From Crocinitomicaceae bacterium (GTDB lineage Bacteria; Bacteroidota; Bacteroidia; Flavobacteriales_D; Crocinitomicaceae), in assembly GCA_016719925.1 (NCBI GenBank), contig JADJYC010000004.1:186001-250000 (forward strand): DNA of 64,000 bases. Reading direction: 5' to 3'. Below, piece after piece: positions 55,189-63,729 of the stretch (the stretch's first letter is position 1; each line of letters begins with the position of its first letter). Made by a program: the position numbers and the translations under genes. Below the pieces are notes generated by a model that saw only the letters and a program-made list of their open reading frames with translations, had not been told where the DNA came from and did no database searches.

Positions 55189-57240
55189 ATGGAGCTTTTT
55201 AACCGCGAACTCAGTTGGCTTTCCTTTAATGAAAGAGTACTTCAGGAATCACTGGATCATTCCAATCCGCTGATTGAACGCATGCGTTTTTTAGGAATTT
55301 ATTCCAACAATATGGATGAATTTTTCAGAGTGCGTGTGGCGTCTGTTATACGACTGGTAGAGCTTAAACAAAAAAAAGTTGAAGGATTTAACGGCGGACC
55401 AGAATCGTTACTCAAAGAAATCAGAAGAAGGGTGCTGGAACAACAACAGCAATTTGAAATATCGTATCAGAAATTATTTCAGGAATTAAAGTCAGAAAAT
55501 ATTCTCATTGCGCGTGAAGAAGATCTGAACACAAGTGAAAAAGAATTTCTTACCAATTATTTTAAAGATACTGTACGGCCCTCTATTGTGCCAATCATGC
55601 TCTCCACAAAAAGAGCCATGCCCCAGCTGCAGGATAAAACAATCTATCTGGCAGTTAAAATGATTTCATACGATAAGTCAAAAGTAAAATATGCACTGAT
55701 CGCTATTCCAAAAAATTCTCCGCGTTTTGTCACTATACCTACTTCAAAAAATGATCAGAAAAAAATGATTATGCTGGATGATATCATCCGTTTGAATCTG
55801 GCAGAAATTTTTTCTATTTTCTTTTTTGATGATATCAGTGCTTACACTTGTAAAATTACGCGCGATGCCGAGCTGGATGTAGATGATGATATTTCAAAAA
55901 GTTTTATTGAGAAAATGCGTGACTCAGTTGCGCAGCGAAAATTGGGTGAGACAGTAAGATTTGTTTACGACTCTTCCATGCCAATTGACATGCTGCGCTT
56001 CCTGATGAACGGGCTGAAACTTGAAGCTGGTGAGAACATCATACCCGGGGGGCGTTATCATAATTTCAAAGACTTTATGAGTTTTCCGGATTTTGGTTTA
56101 AAGAATCTGGTTTATGATAAACGAAAAGCGGTTGCTCATCCTGATTTTGCTCAACCAGGTTCATTGATTAAGACTGTCATAAAAAAAGATGTACTGCTGA
56201 ATTTCCCGTTTCAGTCATTTCAGCACATCATTGATTTGCTGCGCGAAGCAGCCATTGATCCAAAAGTAATATCCATAAAAATAAATTTATACCGTGTTGC
56301 GCAGGATTCTCAAATAATAAACGCACTGATTTCAGCTGCGCAGAATGGGAAAAAAGTGACAACTTTTGTTGAACTCAAAGCTCGTTTTGATGAGTCTAAC
56401 AATATACACTGGTCAAATGTTCTGAGAGAGAACGGAGTCATTGTTTTATTTGGCGTTCAGGATCTGAAGGTACATTCCAAACTTTTTATCATCAAAAGAA
56501 AAGTAGGTGAAAAGACAGAGGTACTTGCGCATATTGGCACGGGAAATTTTCATGAAAAAACGGCAAATGTTTATACTGATTGTTCTTTGCTGACAGCTAA
56601 TCCGGTTATCACAAAAGAGGTTGACAAAATTTTCAAAATTCTTAAAAACAATCTTGACCGCAGTATTTTCCGTGAATTATTTATTTCACCGTTTAACATG
56701 CGGCGCAAAATTACTTCACTCATCGATGACGAAATTAAAAATGCTCAGGCAGGTAAACAGGCTTATATTAAACTGAAACTTAATAATCTGATTGACTCAC
56801 CAATCATTAAGAAAATGTATGATGCCTCTCAGGCCGGTGTAAAAATTGAATGTGTGATTCGGGGCATCTGTGGTCTGATACCAGGTATAAAAGGGGTCAG
56901 TGAAAATATTACAATACGCAGTGTTGTAGGCAGATATCTTGAACATTCACGCATTATGATTTTTGCCAATGCCGGAAAACCAAAATATTTTATTTCATCC
57001 GCTGACTGGATGGAAAGAAATATTGATAAACGCATTGAAGTCACTACGCCTATCATTGACAAAGAAATTCAGAAAGAGCTTTCGTTCATTTTTGAAACCT
57101 TAATGAAAGACAATCAAAAAGCAAGAATTATTGATCAGCATCAGAAAAATAAAAAAGTAAAAACAGCCGATGGTGAAAAAGTAGTCCACGCACAAAACGA
57201 ATTATATACCTATTTTTGCGAAAAAGCTAAAATCAGATGA
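55189..57240 (+). CDS. ppk1: Polyphosphate kinase 1
   Basis: A 683-residue Ppk1 that polymerises the gamma-phosphate of ATP into polyphosphate. Domain order is N (FNRELSWLSFNERVLQES), head (residues about 110-315), C1 and C2. The phosphorylated His is in LKVHSKLFIIKR, and the second conserved His is in HIGTGNFHEKTANVYTD. The C2 site shows EHSRIMIFANAGKPKYFISS and ADWMERNIDKRIEV. The protein is near standard length. The ppx-like gene overlaps its last four bases (ATGA), forming a synthesis/breakdown pair. It lies behind a promoter and a terminator-like hairpin. Confidence 0.96.
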   Translation: MELFNRELSWLSFNERVLQESLDHSNPLIERMRFLGIYSNNMDEFFRVRVASVIRLVELKQKKVEGFNGGPESLLKEIRRRVLEQQQQFEISYQKLFQELKSENILIAREEDLNTSEKEFLTNYFKDTVRPSIVPIMLSTKRAMPQLQDKTIYLAVKMISYDKSKVKYALIAIPKNSPRFVTIPTSKNDQKKMIMLDDIIRLNLAEIFSIFFFDDISAYTCKITRDAELDVDDDISKSFIEKMRDSVAQRKLGETVRFVYDSSMPIDMLRFLMNGLKLEAGENIIPGGRYHNFKDFMSFPDFGLKNLVYDKRKAVAHPDFAQPGSLIKTVIKKDVLLNFPFQSFQHIIDLLREAAIDPKVISIKINLYRVAQDSQIINALISAAQNGKKVTTFVELKARFDESNNIHWSNVLRENGVIVLFGVQDLKVHSKLFIIKRKVGEKTEVLAHIGTGNFHEKTANVYTDCSLLTANPVITKEVDKIFKILKNNLDRSIFRELFISPFNMRRKITSLIDDEIKNAQAGKQAYIKLKLNNLIDSPIIKKMYDASQAGVKIECVIRGICGLIPGIKGVSENITIRSVVGRYLEHSRIMIFANAGKPKYFISSADWMERNIDKRIEVTTPIIDKEIQKELSFIFETLMKDNQKARIIDQHQKNKKVKTADGEKVVHAQNELYTYFCEKAKIR

Positions 57241-58121
57241 TCTACGGAGCCATTGATATAGGAACCAATGCAGCGCGACTGCTGATTGGTGAAATAGATG
57301 AAAACGAAGGTCATGAGTACGTAAAAAAAATTTCTTACATACGCGTTCCACTGAGACTGGGCATGAATGTTTTTGATACCGGAAAAATTTCAGAACACAA
57401 AGTTCAGGAGTTTCAGAAATCCATCAAAGCGTTCAATCTGATTTCAGAAGTATTTGAAGTTGATGTTTTAAGAGCATGCGCAACATCAGCCATGCGAGAA
57501 GCGGTGAATGGAAAAGAAGTCAGAGATCAGATAGAAAAATACAGCGGAGTCAATATCGAAATCATTAAAGGACAGGAAGAAGCTGAACTTATTTTTTCAA
57601 CGTTTTTATTGCTTGAACATGATCAAAAAGATCCTTTCATTGTGATTGATGTTGGCGGAGGAAGTACAGAAATTTCTATTTTTTCAAAGGGTGAAAAACC
57701 GGTGTCCAGATCTTTCAGGCTTGGTACAATTCGTTTGCTCAAAGGCAAAGGAGAAAAGTCAGAGTGGAATGAAATGGAAAACTGGATTGATGATAATCTG
57801 AAAAAAAATTCAAAATACAAGGTATTCGGTACTGGTGGCAACATCAACAAAATTCACAAGTTTGTCGGTAAAAAAGAGAAAGACGCCATGAGTACAAAAG
57901 AGATTGATGACGTTTTGGAAAAACTGGCAAAATACAGTGTGGAAGACCGGATAGCAAAATTCAATCTGAAACCTGACCGCGCAGATGTAATTATTCCGGC
58001 ATGTCAGATTTACCTTTTTGCCATGAAGAAATTAAAAGTGAAAGAATTGTTTGTCCCTAAAATTGGTCTGGCTGACGGAATGATTCTTAATCTTCACAAA
58101 AAGAATTCGGTGCCGGCGTAG
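57237..58121 (+). CDS. ppx: Ppx/GppA family exopolyphosphatase
   Basis: A 294-residue hydrolase of the actin-like ASKHA fold that removes terminal phosphates from polyphosphate or cleaves pppGpp. The N-terminal phosphate loop is GAIDIGTNAARLLIGE. The second loop is IDVGGGSTEISIF, preceded by the catalytic Glu in GQEEAELIF. GTGGNINKI forms the adenosine-type motif. It lacks the C-terminal HD extension of longer enzymes, so it is the short form. It overlaps ppk1 by four bases, implying coupled translation. Direction of flux between the two enzymes would set the polyphosphate level. Confidence 0.92.
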   Translation: MIYGAIDIGTNAARLLIGEIDENEGHEYVKKISYIRVPLRLGMNVFDTGKISEHKVQEFQKSIKAFNLISEVFEVDVLRACATSAMREAVNGKEVRDQIEKYSGVNIEIIKGQEEAELIFSTFLLLEHDQKDPFIVIDVGGGSTEISIFSKGEKPVSRSFRLGTIRLLKGKGEKSEWNEMENWIDDNLKKNSKYKVFGTGGNINKIHKFVGKKEKDAMSTKEIDDVLEKLAKYSVEDRIAKFNLKPDRADVIIPACQIYLFAMKKLKVKELFVPKIGLADGMILNLHKKNSVPA

Positions 58122-58127
58122 TGCTTG

Positions 58128-58609
58128 TCAGTCTTTTCTTTTTTTCAACTCAAGACCAGTTTCTGCCGCAAGTGATTCTGCCAGTTTCTCACCGGATTCA
58201 CTGAACGCCCATACATACAGATTTTTTACCGGGTGATCCTTGCAAATTGATTTGAACTGATTTAGACAAAGATTTTTAGTCTCCCCTTTTCCGCGCATTT
58301 CCTTAAGCGTTGAAACAGAACAAAGGTAAATACATTCAAACTTTTGATCCGGTGATGTTTTTTCCAGAATTTCCCGTTCTGAAATTTTTCCGGCGATAAA
58401 CTCTTCCATTACGTGCTGAGTAGTTGGAATCAGAAGCACCCAAATAAGGGGACCTTTTTCATCAGCCACTTCACCCATTGTTGCCGGATGAAGTGCCGCC
58501 AGCTTTTTCATCACCTGTTCATCCACCTGAAGCTGTGATGGATCATTTCGGGTTGAAAAACCTCATCAATGATGGCAAACATTTTTTGATAATTCGGCTG
58601 CCCGTTCAT
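58128..58609 (-). CDS. GNAT-like acetyltransferase, frameshifted near the N-terminus
   Basis: About 160 residues after repair. The main frame (from 58526, GTG) lacks a proper start. Upstream, the ATG at 58609 reads NGQPNYQKMFAIIDEVF in another frame. Adding one T (coding strand) to the run at 58556-58560 joins it to STRNDPSQLQVDEQVMKKLA. The C-terminal half has the acetyl-CoA binding pattern of GNAT folds: CIYLCSVSTLKEMRGKGETKNL, then LYVWAFSESGEKLAESL. The P-loop is a variant of Q/RxxGxG/A, so assignment is moderate. Substrate unknown. Converges on ppx. Confidence 0.65.
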
Positions 58610-58621
58610 GAAACCGATATT

Positions 58622-59275
58622 CTAATTATCCTTTTCAAAATAGGTACAAACTACGTTTCCGTCAAACAGTTCAAGCGCATTGAGAGCGCCTTTGCAAACC
58701 ACAATTGAAAACGATGTATTCTCTGTCATGACAATTGGAAACTGAATGGTATGATTGGAGGCAATAGAACTATAAATCTGCGGACCGAGTTGATTTTTCG
58801 AAAGATCAGTTAACGTTGTACTGTTGATCGACTTCAGAAAAACATGAATTTCTTTTCCATGAAAAACACCCAGACTGTCTTTCACCAGATCAGTAATATA
58901 ATCTCCGATAAACTGATTAATCACCCAGTGCTTACCAGCAGGAACCGTCCATGATGCGCGTGTATTGTTCATGGTAACTTTTTTTGCAGCACCTGATTTA
59001 TTCTGATTTCTCAGAGATACAAGTTCAGAATTTTTCTGGCGGATTTTTCCGTTCAGTACTTCCTTTTCTTTTTCCGCTTCAGCAACATCTTCCTGCAGGA
59101 ATTTGATACTTCTGTCACGGTTCTCAATGATGTTTTCCTGATTGGTAATGATCAGTTTTAAACTGTCAATTGATTTTGTCTGTTTATCAATTTGCGCCTG
59201 CATTTCTGTTTTGGTCTGACCAACAGCCAAAACAGAAAACAAAACCATCAGCGCGGGACCAACTATCTTTTTCAT
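58622..59275 (-). CDS. Exported coiled-coil protein with a domain shared with its neighbour
   Basis: A 217-residue protein with signal peptide MKKIVGPALMVLFSVLAVGQ. Residues about 22-90 form a coiled coil (KTEMQAQIDKQTKSIDSLKL, continuing with regular heptads and Gln/Glu/Lys). The C-terminal 115 residues are paralogous to the adjacent gene product: both have SWTVPAGKHWVINQ or SYEVPAGKTWVVNQ, then IHVFLKSIN or IRIFIKTLN, then LGPQIYSS or FGPQVFQS, then FPIVMTENTSFSIVVCKG or YPIVLPEKTTFSLVMVKG. It starts 3 bp after that gene. Function unknown. The coiled coil may oligomerise or anchor this domain. Confidence 0.8.
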   Translation of the reverse strand: MKKIVGPALMVLFSVLAVGQTKTEMQAQIDKQTKSIDSLKLIITNQENIIENRDRSIKFLQEDVAEAEKEKEVLNGKIRQKNSELVSLRNQNKSGAAKKVTMNNTRASWTVPAGKHWVINQFIGDYITDLVKDSLGVFHGKEIHVFLKSINSTTLTDLSKNQLGPQIYSSIASNHTIQFPIVMTENTSFSIVVCKGALNALELFDGNVVCTYFEKDN

Positions 59276-59278
59276 ACG

Positions 59279-59737
59279 CTAAGGTTGTACATCATTTGTA
59301 ACTTCATAATAAGACATGTATCCGGTTCCGTCAAACATGGTACACGAGCCGGGATCACCTTTCACCATCACCAGACTGAACGTTGTTTTTTCAGGCAGCA
59401 CAATCGGATAAGAAATGGTTGATGCGGTATTATTACTTTGAAAAACCTGCGGACCAAAACGGTTTCCTTCAAAATCTGTTTTAATATCACCGTTCAGAGT
59501 TTTGATAAAAATGCGGATTGCAACCGGATTTGAAGACCCATCGGCATTGGTTTTAACTTCATTGGTAAAACTTGTAAAAATCTGATTCACCACCCAGGTT
59601 TTACCGGCAGGAACTTCATAGCTTGCGCTGAAATTGTTAAACTGAACAAATTTGGGAGCTTTTTCCTGACGGATAAAACCCGTTGCCAGAAATGCTGCCA
59701 TCAAAAGCACAGCAAATAGTTTAAATCTGATTTTCAT
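59279..59737 (-). CDS. Small exported protein, paralogue of the following gene's C-terminal domain
   Basis: A 152-residue protein with signal peptide MKIRFKLFAVLLMAAFLATG. The mature part is one beta-rich domain starting FNNFSASYEVPAGKTWVVNQ and ending CTMFDGTGYMSYYEV. It shares order, spacing and key residues with the last 115 residues of the next gene product, so the pair arose by duplication. The ATG at 59737 is chosen because it begins the signal peptide; an earlier in-frame ATG would add six residues. Function unknown. Confidence 0.75.
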   Translation of the reverse strand: MKIRFKLFAVLLMAAFLATGFIRQEKAPKFVQFNNFSASYEVPAGKTWVVNQIFTSFTNEVKTNADGSSNPVAIRIFIKTLNGDIKTDFEGNRFGPQVFQSNNTASTISYPIVLPEKTTFSLVMVKGDPGSCTMFDGTGYMSYYEVTNDVQP

Positions 59738-59999
59738 AGTGAGATGTTTGTCCAAAAATAAATAGTGTATGGGTTGTATCTTACATTTATCCTGCCAAGT
59801 TTTCCATTCAGGGATGTGAAGAAGTCAATGCGATGTTACTTATCACATCAGGCGCAGGAAATTCTTTATAAGTTTATAAACCAACTTTTTAATGTCAATA
59901 ACTTCCGGCATCCAAATGAGTCACTGAAAATGCGATCACGTATATTTAGTGTGAGAAACAGCCGGCGGTGAGTGGTTTGTCTAACCAACAATTTACTTT

Positions 60000-60248
60000 A
60001 TGCAAAATGAATCAAACATTGAGCGACCGTATGCGGTTGATGTGATTTGTCCTGTTGGAAGAGGTTTGCGGATAACACTCAAAAACTATTCTAAGTCAGA
60101 AAGTGATGAACTCATGGCAAAACTACAGCGCAATAAAGCGCGCTTTCATATCAATATTCTGATTGAAATGGCCATGCATGATTACATCATCTATCCTTCA
60201 GAAAAAGTAGAAGAAATTCAGGAAGGAAAATGGTTTGGAATTAATTAA
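60000..60248 (+). CDS. 82-residue hypothetical protein
   Basis: A soluble protein starting MQNESNIERPYAVDVICP. It has a beta-hairpin-like GRGLRITLKNYS, a helix rich in Lys/Glu/Leu (KSESDELMAKLQRNKARF) and an acidic end (EKVEEIQEGKWFGIN). No signal peptide, membrane segment or known domain was recognised. It stands alone between divergent and convergent minus-strand genes, ending 4 bp before the next stop. ATG at 60000 is the only sensible start. Confidence 0.55.
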   Translation: MQNESNIERPYAVDVICPVGRGLRITLKNYSKSESDELMAKLQRNKARFHINILIEMAMHDYIIYPSEKVEEIQEGKWFGIN

Positions 60249-60252
60249 AAAA

Positions 60253-61776
60253 TCAATGTTGCTCTTCCGGTGATAAAATAATCGGATCACCCTTGTGTCC
60301 GGTTAGCTCATCCATATATACCTCCAGTGTTTCCACAGAAATTTGTTTGATGAGTATTTTTTTATCCTTGTCCAGTACAAAAACTTTTGGCGTTGAAAAA
60401 ACATCATAGACATCACTGTAATACAAACTTTCCATTGTTGTATATTGAAGTAAGGGCGTAACATCTTTCATCATTTGCTCATAGATTGATTTTGTCAGAC
60501 CCACATTGATGAATGTAAGTTTATTGTCCGCAATGAATTTTTTCCAGTCGGCAAAAGCATCACCCGTAGCATAAGCAACAGCATATACTTCGACACCTCT
60601 CTTTTTCAGTTTCTGTTCATACAACTGCTGCAGTTTTGGCGTTTGTGTTTTGCAGTGCCCGCAGTTTGGATCCCAGAAATAAAGTACCGTATATTCTGTT
60701 TTAATATCATAAAGACTAATCCATTTTTTTTCAGTGGAATCTGTCAGAATCAAATTAGCCGCAGTAAGTCCGATCAATGAATTCTGCAATTCACTAACAC
60801 GCTTGCAGATTTTATCAAGATTTTCAGGCGTTATCCACCAGGCTTTATTATTTGGCGGGCAATAATAATTTCTTCCAAGATGCCAGAACACTTTATCCAT
60901 TCCAACAATTTGCATCTGGTCATATTTATTCATCAGAAAATCGAGTGTGTAGGAGAAAACATAATTGGATGAATCTATCTGATCCATTTCATTCAGAAGC
61001 AAAACAGAATATTTAATAACGGTATCTGCCTGCTGAAGAATTCCGTTCTGTGAAAAATAAGCGTCCAGTTTTGAACTGAAAACAGGAGTTTGAATCAAAC
61101 CGGGTTCTTTCAGATTTACCCCGTCCCAGTAATGATCCACATAATACTGATGAATTGTTTTCTGATCACTGAAATTCCCGTCTGCATCTTTGAGTGAATC
61201 CGGATATTCAACATCCACCGTTAACCAGATCAGTTGTGAAACAAAAAGCGGTTCACTTGACTCTGCCAGATTTCTTTTGTATTTATTCCAGATGATTGTC
61301 TCATCCTGAATTTCTTTTTTGATTTTTGACAGCTGATTTTCATTGCCTGAAGAAGCAGCATATTGATCATTCAGTTTTTTTAAATGATCATTGTATTCAA
61401 TCATCTTCCTGACATACACAAAAAATATTTTATTGTTTTCAGATTGAAGAACCGTTGTTGAATTAATCATATTGCGCGCATCATCAATCTGAAGATGTAC
61501 TCTTTCATTGTCAAGAATAAATTCATAATAGGAATTTCCGGGGAGCCAAACAGCATAAACACCACGCTGATGTTTTGACGCTTCAAATTTTACAACACCA
61601 TTTTTACTGATTGAAGTATCAGCATAATATTTGTAAGGACCATAATATCTGACCAGATAAATGGTTGTATCGGGCAAATCTTTGAACTCAAATTTTAATT
61701 CCTGTGCATACGTTTTTTCCGGAATCACAAAAGCAGCTGCCAAACTAAAAAACAGGAATAAAAAAATCGATTTCAT
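60253..61776 (-). CDS. Exported thioredoxin-fold protein (DUF5106/TlpA-like)
   Basis: A 507-residue periplasmic protein with signal peptide MKSIFLFLFFSLAAAFVIPE. The N-terminal 100 residues are a DUF4369-like beta domain (LPDTTIYLVRYYGPYKYYAD). A long helical region resembles DUF5106. The last 150 or so residues are a TlpA/AhpC thioredoxin domain with the redox motif WDPNCGHCKTQTPKL and the cis-Pro in VFSTPKVFVLD. The family is common in Bacteroidota and probably reduces or isomerises cysteines outside the cytoplasm. I use the ATG at 61776, since the longer reading buries the signal peptide. Confidence 0.88.
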   Translation of the reverse strand: MKSIFLFLFFSLAAAFVIPEKTYAQELKFEFKDLPDTTIYLVRYYGPYKYYADTSISKNGVVKFEASKHQRGVYAVWLPGNSYYEFILDNERVHLQIDDARNMINSTTVLQSENNKIFFVYVRKMIEYNDHLKKLNDQYAASSGNENQLSKIKKEIQDETIIWNKYKRNLAESSEPLFVSQLIWLTVDVEYPDSLKDADGNFSDQKTIHQYYVDHYWDGVNLKEPGLIQTPVFSSKLDAYFSQNGILQQADTVIKYSVLLLNEMDQIDSSNYVFSYTLDFLMNKYDQMQIVGMDKVFWHLGRNYYCPPNNKAWWITPENLDKICKRVSELQNSLIGLTAANLILTDSTEKKWISLYDIKTEYTVLYFWDPNCGHCKTQTPKLQQLYEQKLKKRGVEVYAVAYATGDAFADWKKFIADNKLTFINVGLTKSIYEQMMKDVTPLLQYTTMESLYYSDVYDVFSTPKVFVLDKDKKILIKQISVETLEVYMDELTGHKGDPIILSPEEQH

Positions 61777-61862
61777 GCTGGATGTTTTTTGGAAGACGTC
61801 TAAAAACCGTACCGGAAAATGTCTTAACAAATAATTAACTTCTGGTCTGACAAATTTATAAT

Positions 61863-62705
61863 TTATCTCCAGCCCCTCATGTTACATACGTTTTCTTTAA
61901 ACGGCTTAAAGGTGAACATAATTCCGTAAAAAGCATACCAGTCTTTATTTGCAGGATTGCCTCTGTTAAATCCAACATTGGAATAGGTACTTTCTCCAAG
62001 ACTTCTGTCAGAAAATTCTGCCGCCAACGTTCCGTTATATGCTGAGAGTAAATCAGGATCAACATATTTACCTGACACATCATCCAGATAATCTGTAAAT
62101 GTTTTTCTGATACCGTATTCAATTGAAATAGCCATTCTTTTTCTGATGTTGAATTTAACACCAATTCCCAGCGGAATGGAAAGCTGATTTAATTTGTATG
62201 GTTCTTTATCTGAAAGTGCTGTACCCTGTCCTTCTGTGCCCAGACTCTGCAAATCATAGTCTTCACCATTCAGTTCACCGGTTGGATTCATTTTAAAGTA
62301 GGCAATTTCATAAAAGAAATAAGGGCTGATGGGATCTTTCATATTATTGATATTGTAATTGAACAAATCAATTTCAACACCAAAAGCCAGTTCAAGAATA
62401 TCTGATTTAAAACTCAGGTTGCGCATCTGACTAAATGGGTCATCTGAATCAGAATCCTGTCCGTAAACATTTCCATAGGAACCGGTAAACCGCAATGAAT
62501 ATCTTTTGGTGAGATTGTATCTGAAAATTGCACCAAAAGCAGGTTTGCTATACATAAAATGCACGTCCGGATTCAGATCACCGATGTAATATGATCCACC
62601 ACCGAAAACACCCATCTCAGCAGCGGTTTTAAAACCCTGTGAATATCCCGCTGAAGAAAAAATCAACAGAACCCCAAACAATAAATTTCTGAAAACAAAG
62701 CGCAT
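61863..62705 (-). CDS. DUF6089-like outer-membrane barrel protein (second of a pair)
   Basis: A 280-residue protein with signal peptide MRFVFRNLLFGVLLIFSSAG. The mature sequence is a small beta barrel: EMGVFGGGSYYIGDLNPD, then NLTKRYSLRFTGSYG, then IEYGIRKTFTDYLDDVSGKY, ending with aromatic strands. It shares the blocks GDL, RNLSFxS, TEGQG, IPLGIGVKF and TDYLDDVS with the gene just upstream, so the two are tandem paralogues. ATG at 62705 lies one base after the stop of that gene. In other Bacteroidota such barrels lie near outer-membrane assembly genes. Function unknown. Confidence 0.8.
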   Translation of the reverse strand: MRFVFRNLLFGVLLIFSSAGYSQGFKTAAEMGVFGGGSYYIGDLNPDVHFMYSKPAFGAIFRYNLTKRYSLRFTGSYGNVYGQDSDSDDPFSQMRNLSFKSDILELAFGVEIDLFNYNINNMKDPISPYFFYEIAYFKMNPTGELNGEDYDLQSLGTEGQGTALSDKEPYKLNQLSIPLGIGVKFNIRKRMAISIEYGIRKTFTDYLDDVSGKYVDPDLLSAYNGTLAAEFSDRSLGESTYSNVGFNRGNPANKDWYAFYGIMFTFKPFKENVCNMRGWR

Positions 62706-62706
62706 C

Positions 62707-63624
62707 CTAGAATTTTGGAATAAATGTCTGTCCACGTTTAAAACGGTAATGTACAGAAATTATTGCAAACATATATGCGTCATTATACTTTGGATTCCCG
62801 CGCTGCAGGTAATTATACCGGCCGTCACCCATTGGAATTGCACCGGTATACCCAAGTGAAGGATCAACGGCACGGTCAGAAAGATCAGCTGCAACAGTAC
62901 CGTAATTAGCTTCAATGATATCCGGACGATAATAAGAAGTACTCACATCATCTAAATAATCTGTCAGCGTATATCTCAGTGATAAATCAAGACTCACGCT
63001 CCATTGGCGGTCAACCATATATTTCAAACCGGCACCAATCGGAATTGTCATGGTCACCCGTTTGTATTTGTCCGGTCTTCCGGCTAAACCTTGGCCTTCA
63101 GTTGCAAGAGGTTGCAATGCCACCCAGTCACCGTTGTATTTTGCTTTAGGATTGAAAAATGCAACACCCACTCCGGTATAAAAATAGGGAATGAAGGTTA
63201 TAGATTTTGTTCCTGCAATACCAGTCACTTTGTAGTTTGGAACTACACGGTCACCCCAGGGGTAATATTCATAGAGTGCAGAGACTTCGCCAAGCATCGA
63301 ACGAAAACTCAGATTACGGTTATTACGAATTACATTTTTTGTATGCGCATCATCACCTGAAAGATATCCCCAGATAACCACAGCGCGAACAGACATCGCA
63401 GGTGTAATCATGAATTTATAACCTGCTGTCAGCGTCGGACGGGTTGGTTTGATTCTAAGATCTTTTATTCCATGCGTACCTATTCCTTTTGATCCTCCAA
63501 GGTCACCCAAAAAATTGGATGCCCCTACTCCAAACTGCACTTCATGACGCACGTAGCGCCACGCCTGACCATAACCGGTTAAAGCAAATAGAACAAGAAT
63601 TGATAGGACCAGCAGTCTTTTCAT
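62707..63624 (-). CDS. DUF6089-like outer-membrane barrel protein (first of a pair)
   Basis: A 305-residue protein with signal peptide MKRLLVLSILVLFALTGYGQ. The barrel opens with HEVQFGVGASNFLGDLGGSK and contains the family strands FRSMLGEVSALYEYYPWG, ATEGQGLAGRPDKY and LRYTLTDYLDDVSTSY, ending VHYRFKRGQTFIPKF. Its downstream neighbour repeats the same plan, and the two probably act together. Start at the ATG at 63624; a longer reading to 63711 has no signal-peptide logic. It follows rsmA on the same strand by about 105 bp. Confidence 0.82.
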   Translation of the reverse strand: MKRLLVLSILVLFALTGYGQAWRYVRHEVQFGVGASNFLGDLGGSKGIGTHGIKDLRIKPTRPTLTAGYKFMITPAMSVRAVVIWGYLSGDDAHTKNVIRNNRNLSFRSMLGEVSALYEYYPWGDRVVPNYKVTGIAGTKSITFIPYFYTGVGVAFFNPKAKYNGDWVALQPLATEGQGLAGRPDKYKRVTMTIPIGAGLKYMVDRQWSVSLDLSLRYTLTDYLDDVSTSYYRPDIIEANYGTVAADLSDRAVDPSLGYTGAIPMGDGRYNYLQRGNPKYNDAYMFAIISVHYRFKRGQTFIPKF

Positions 63625-63729
63625 CACGCGTTTGTACGTCTTTACTGTGCTTTGGTTACAGTGAATGCGTTGATTATAAGACGAAAATAAGAAGAAAAAG
63701 GTTGGGATCAAAAATTTTGATAGATCGTT

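Noticed and set aside
59765..59971. 68-residue plus-strand open frame in the gap before 60000
   Set aside because: No signal, domain or biased composition. The gap of about 260 bases otherwise shows only AT-rich sequence, so I leave it unannotated.
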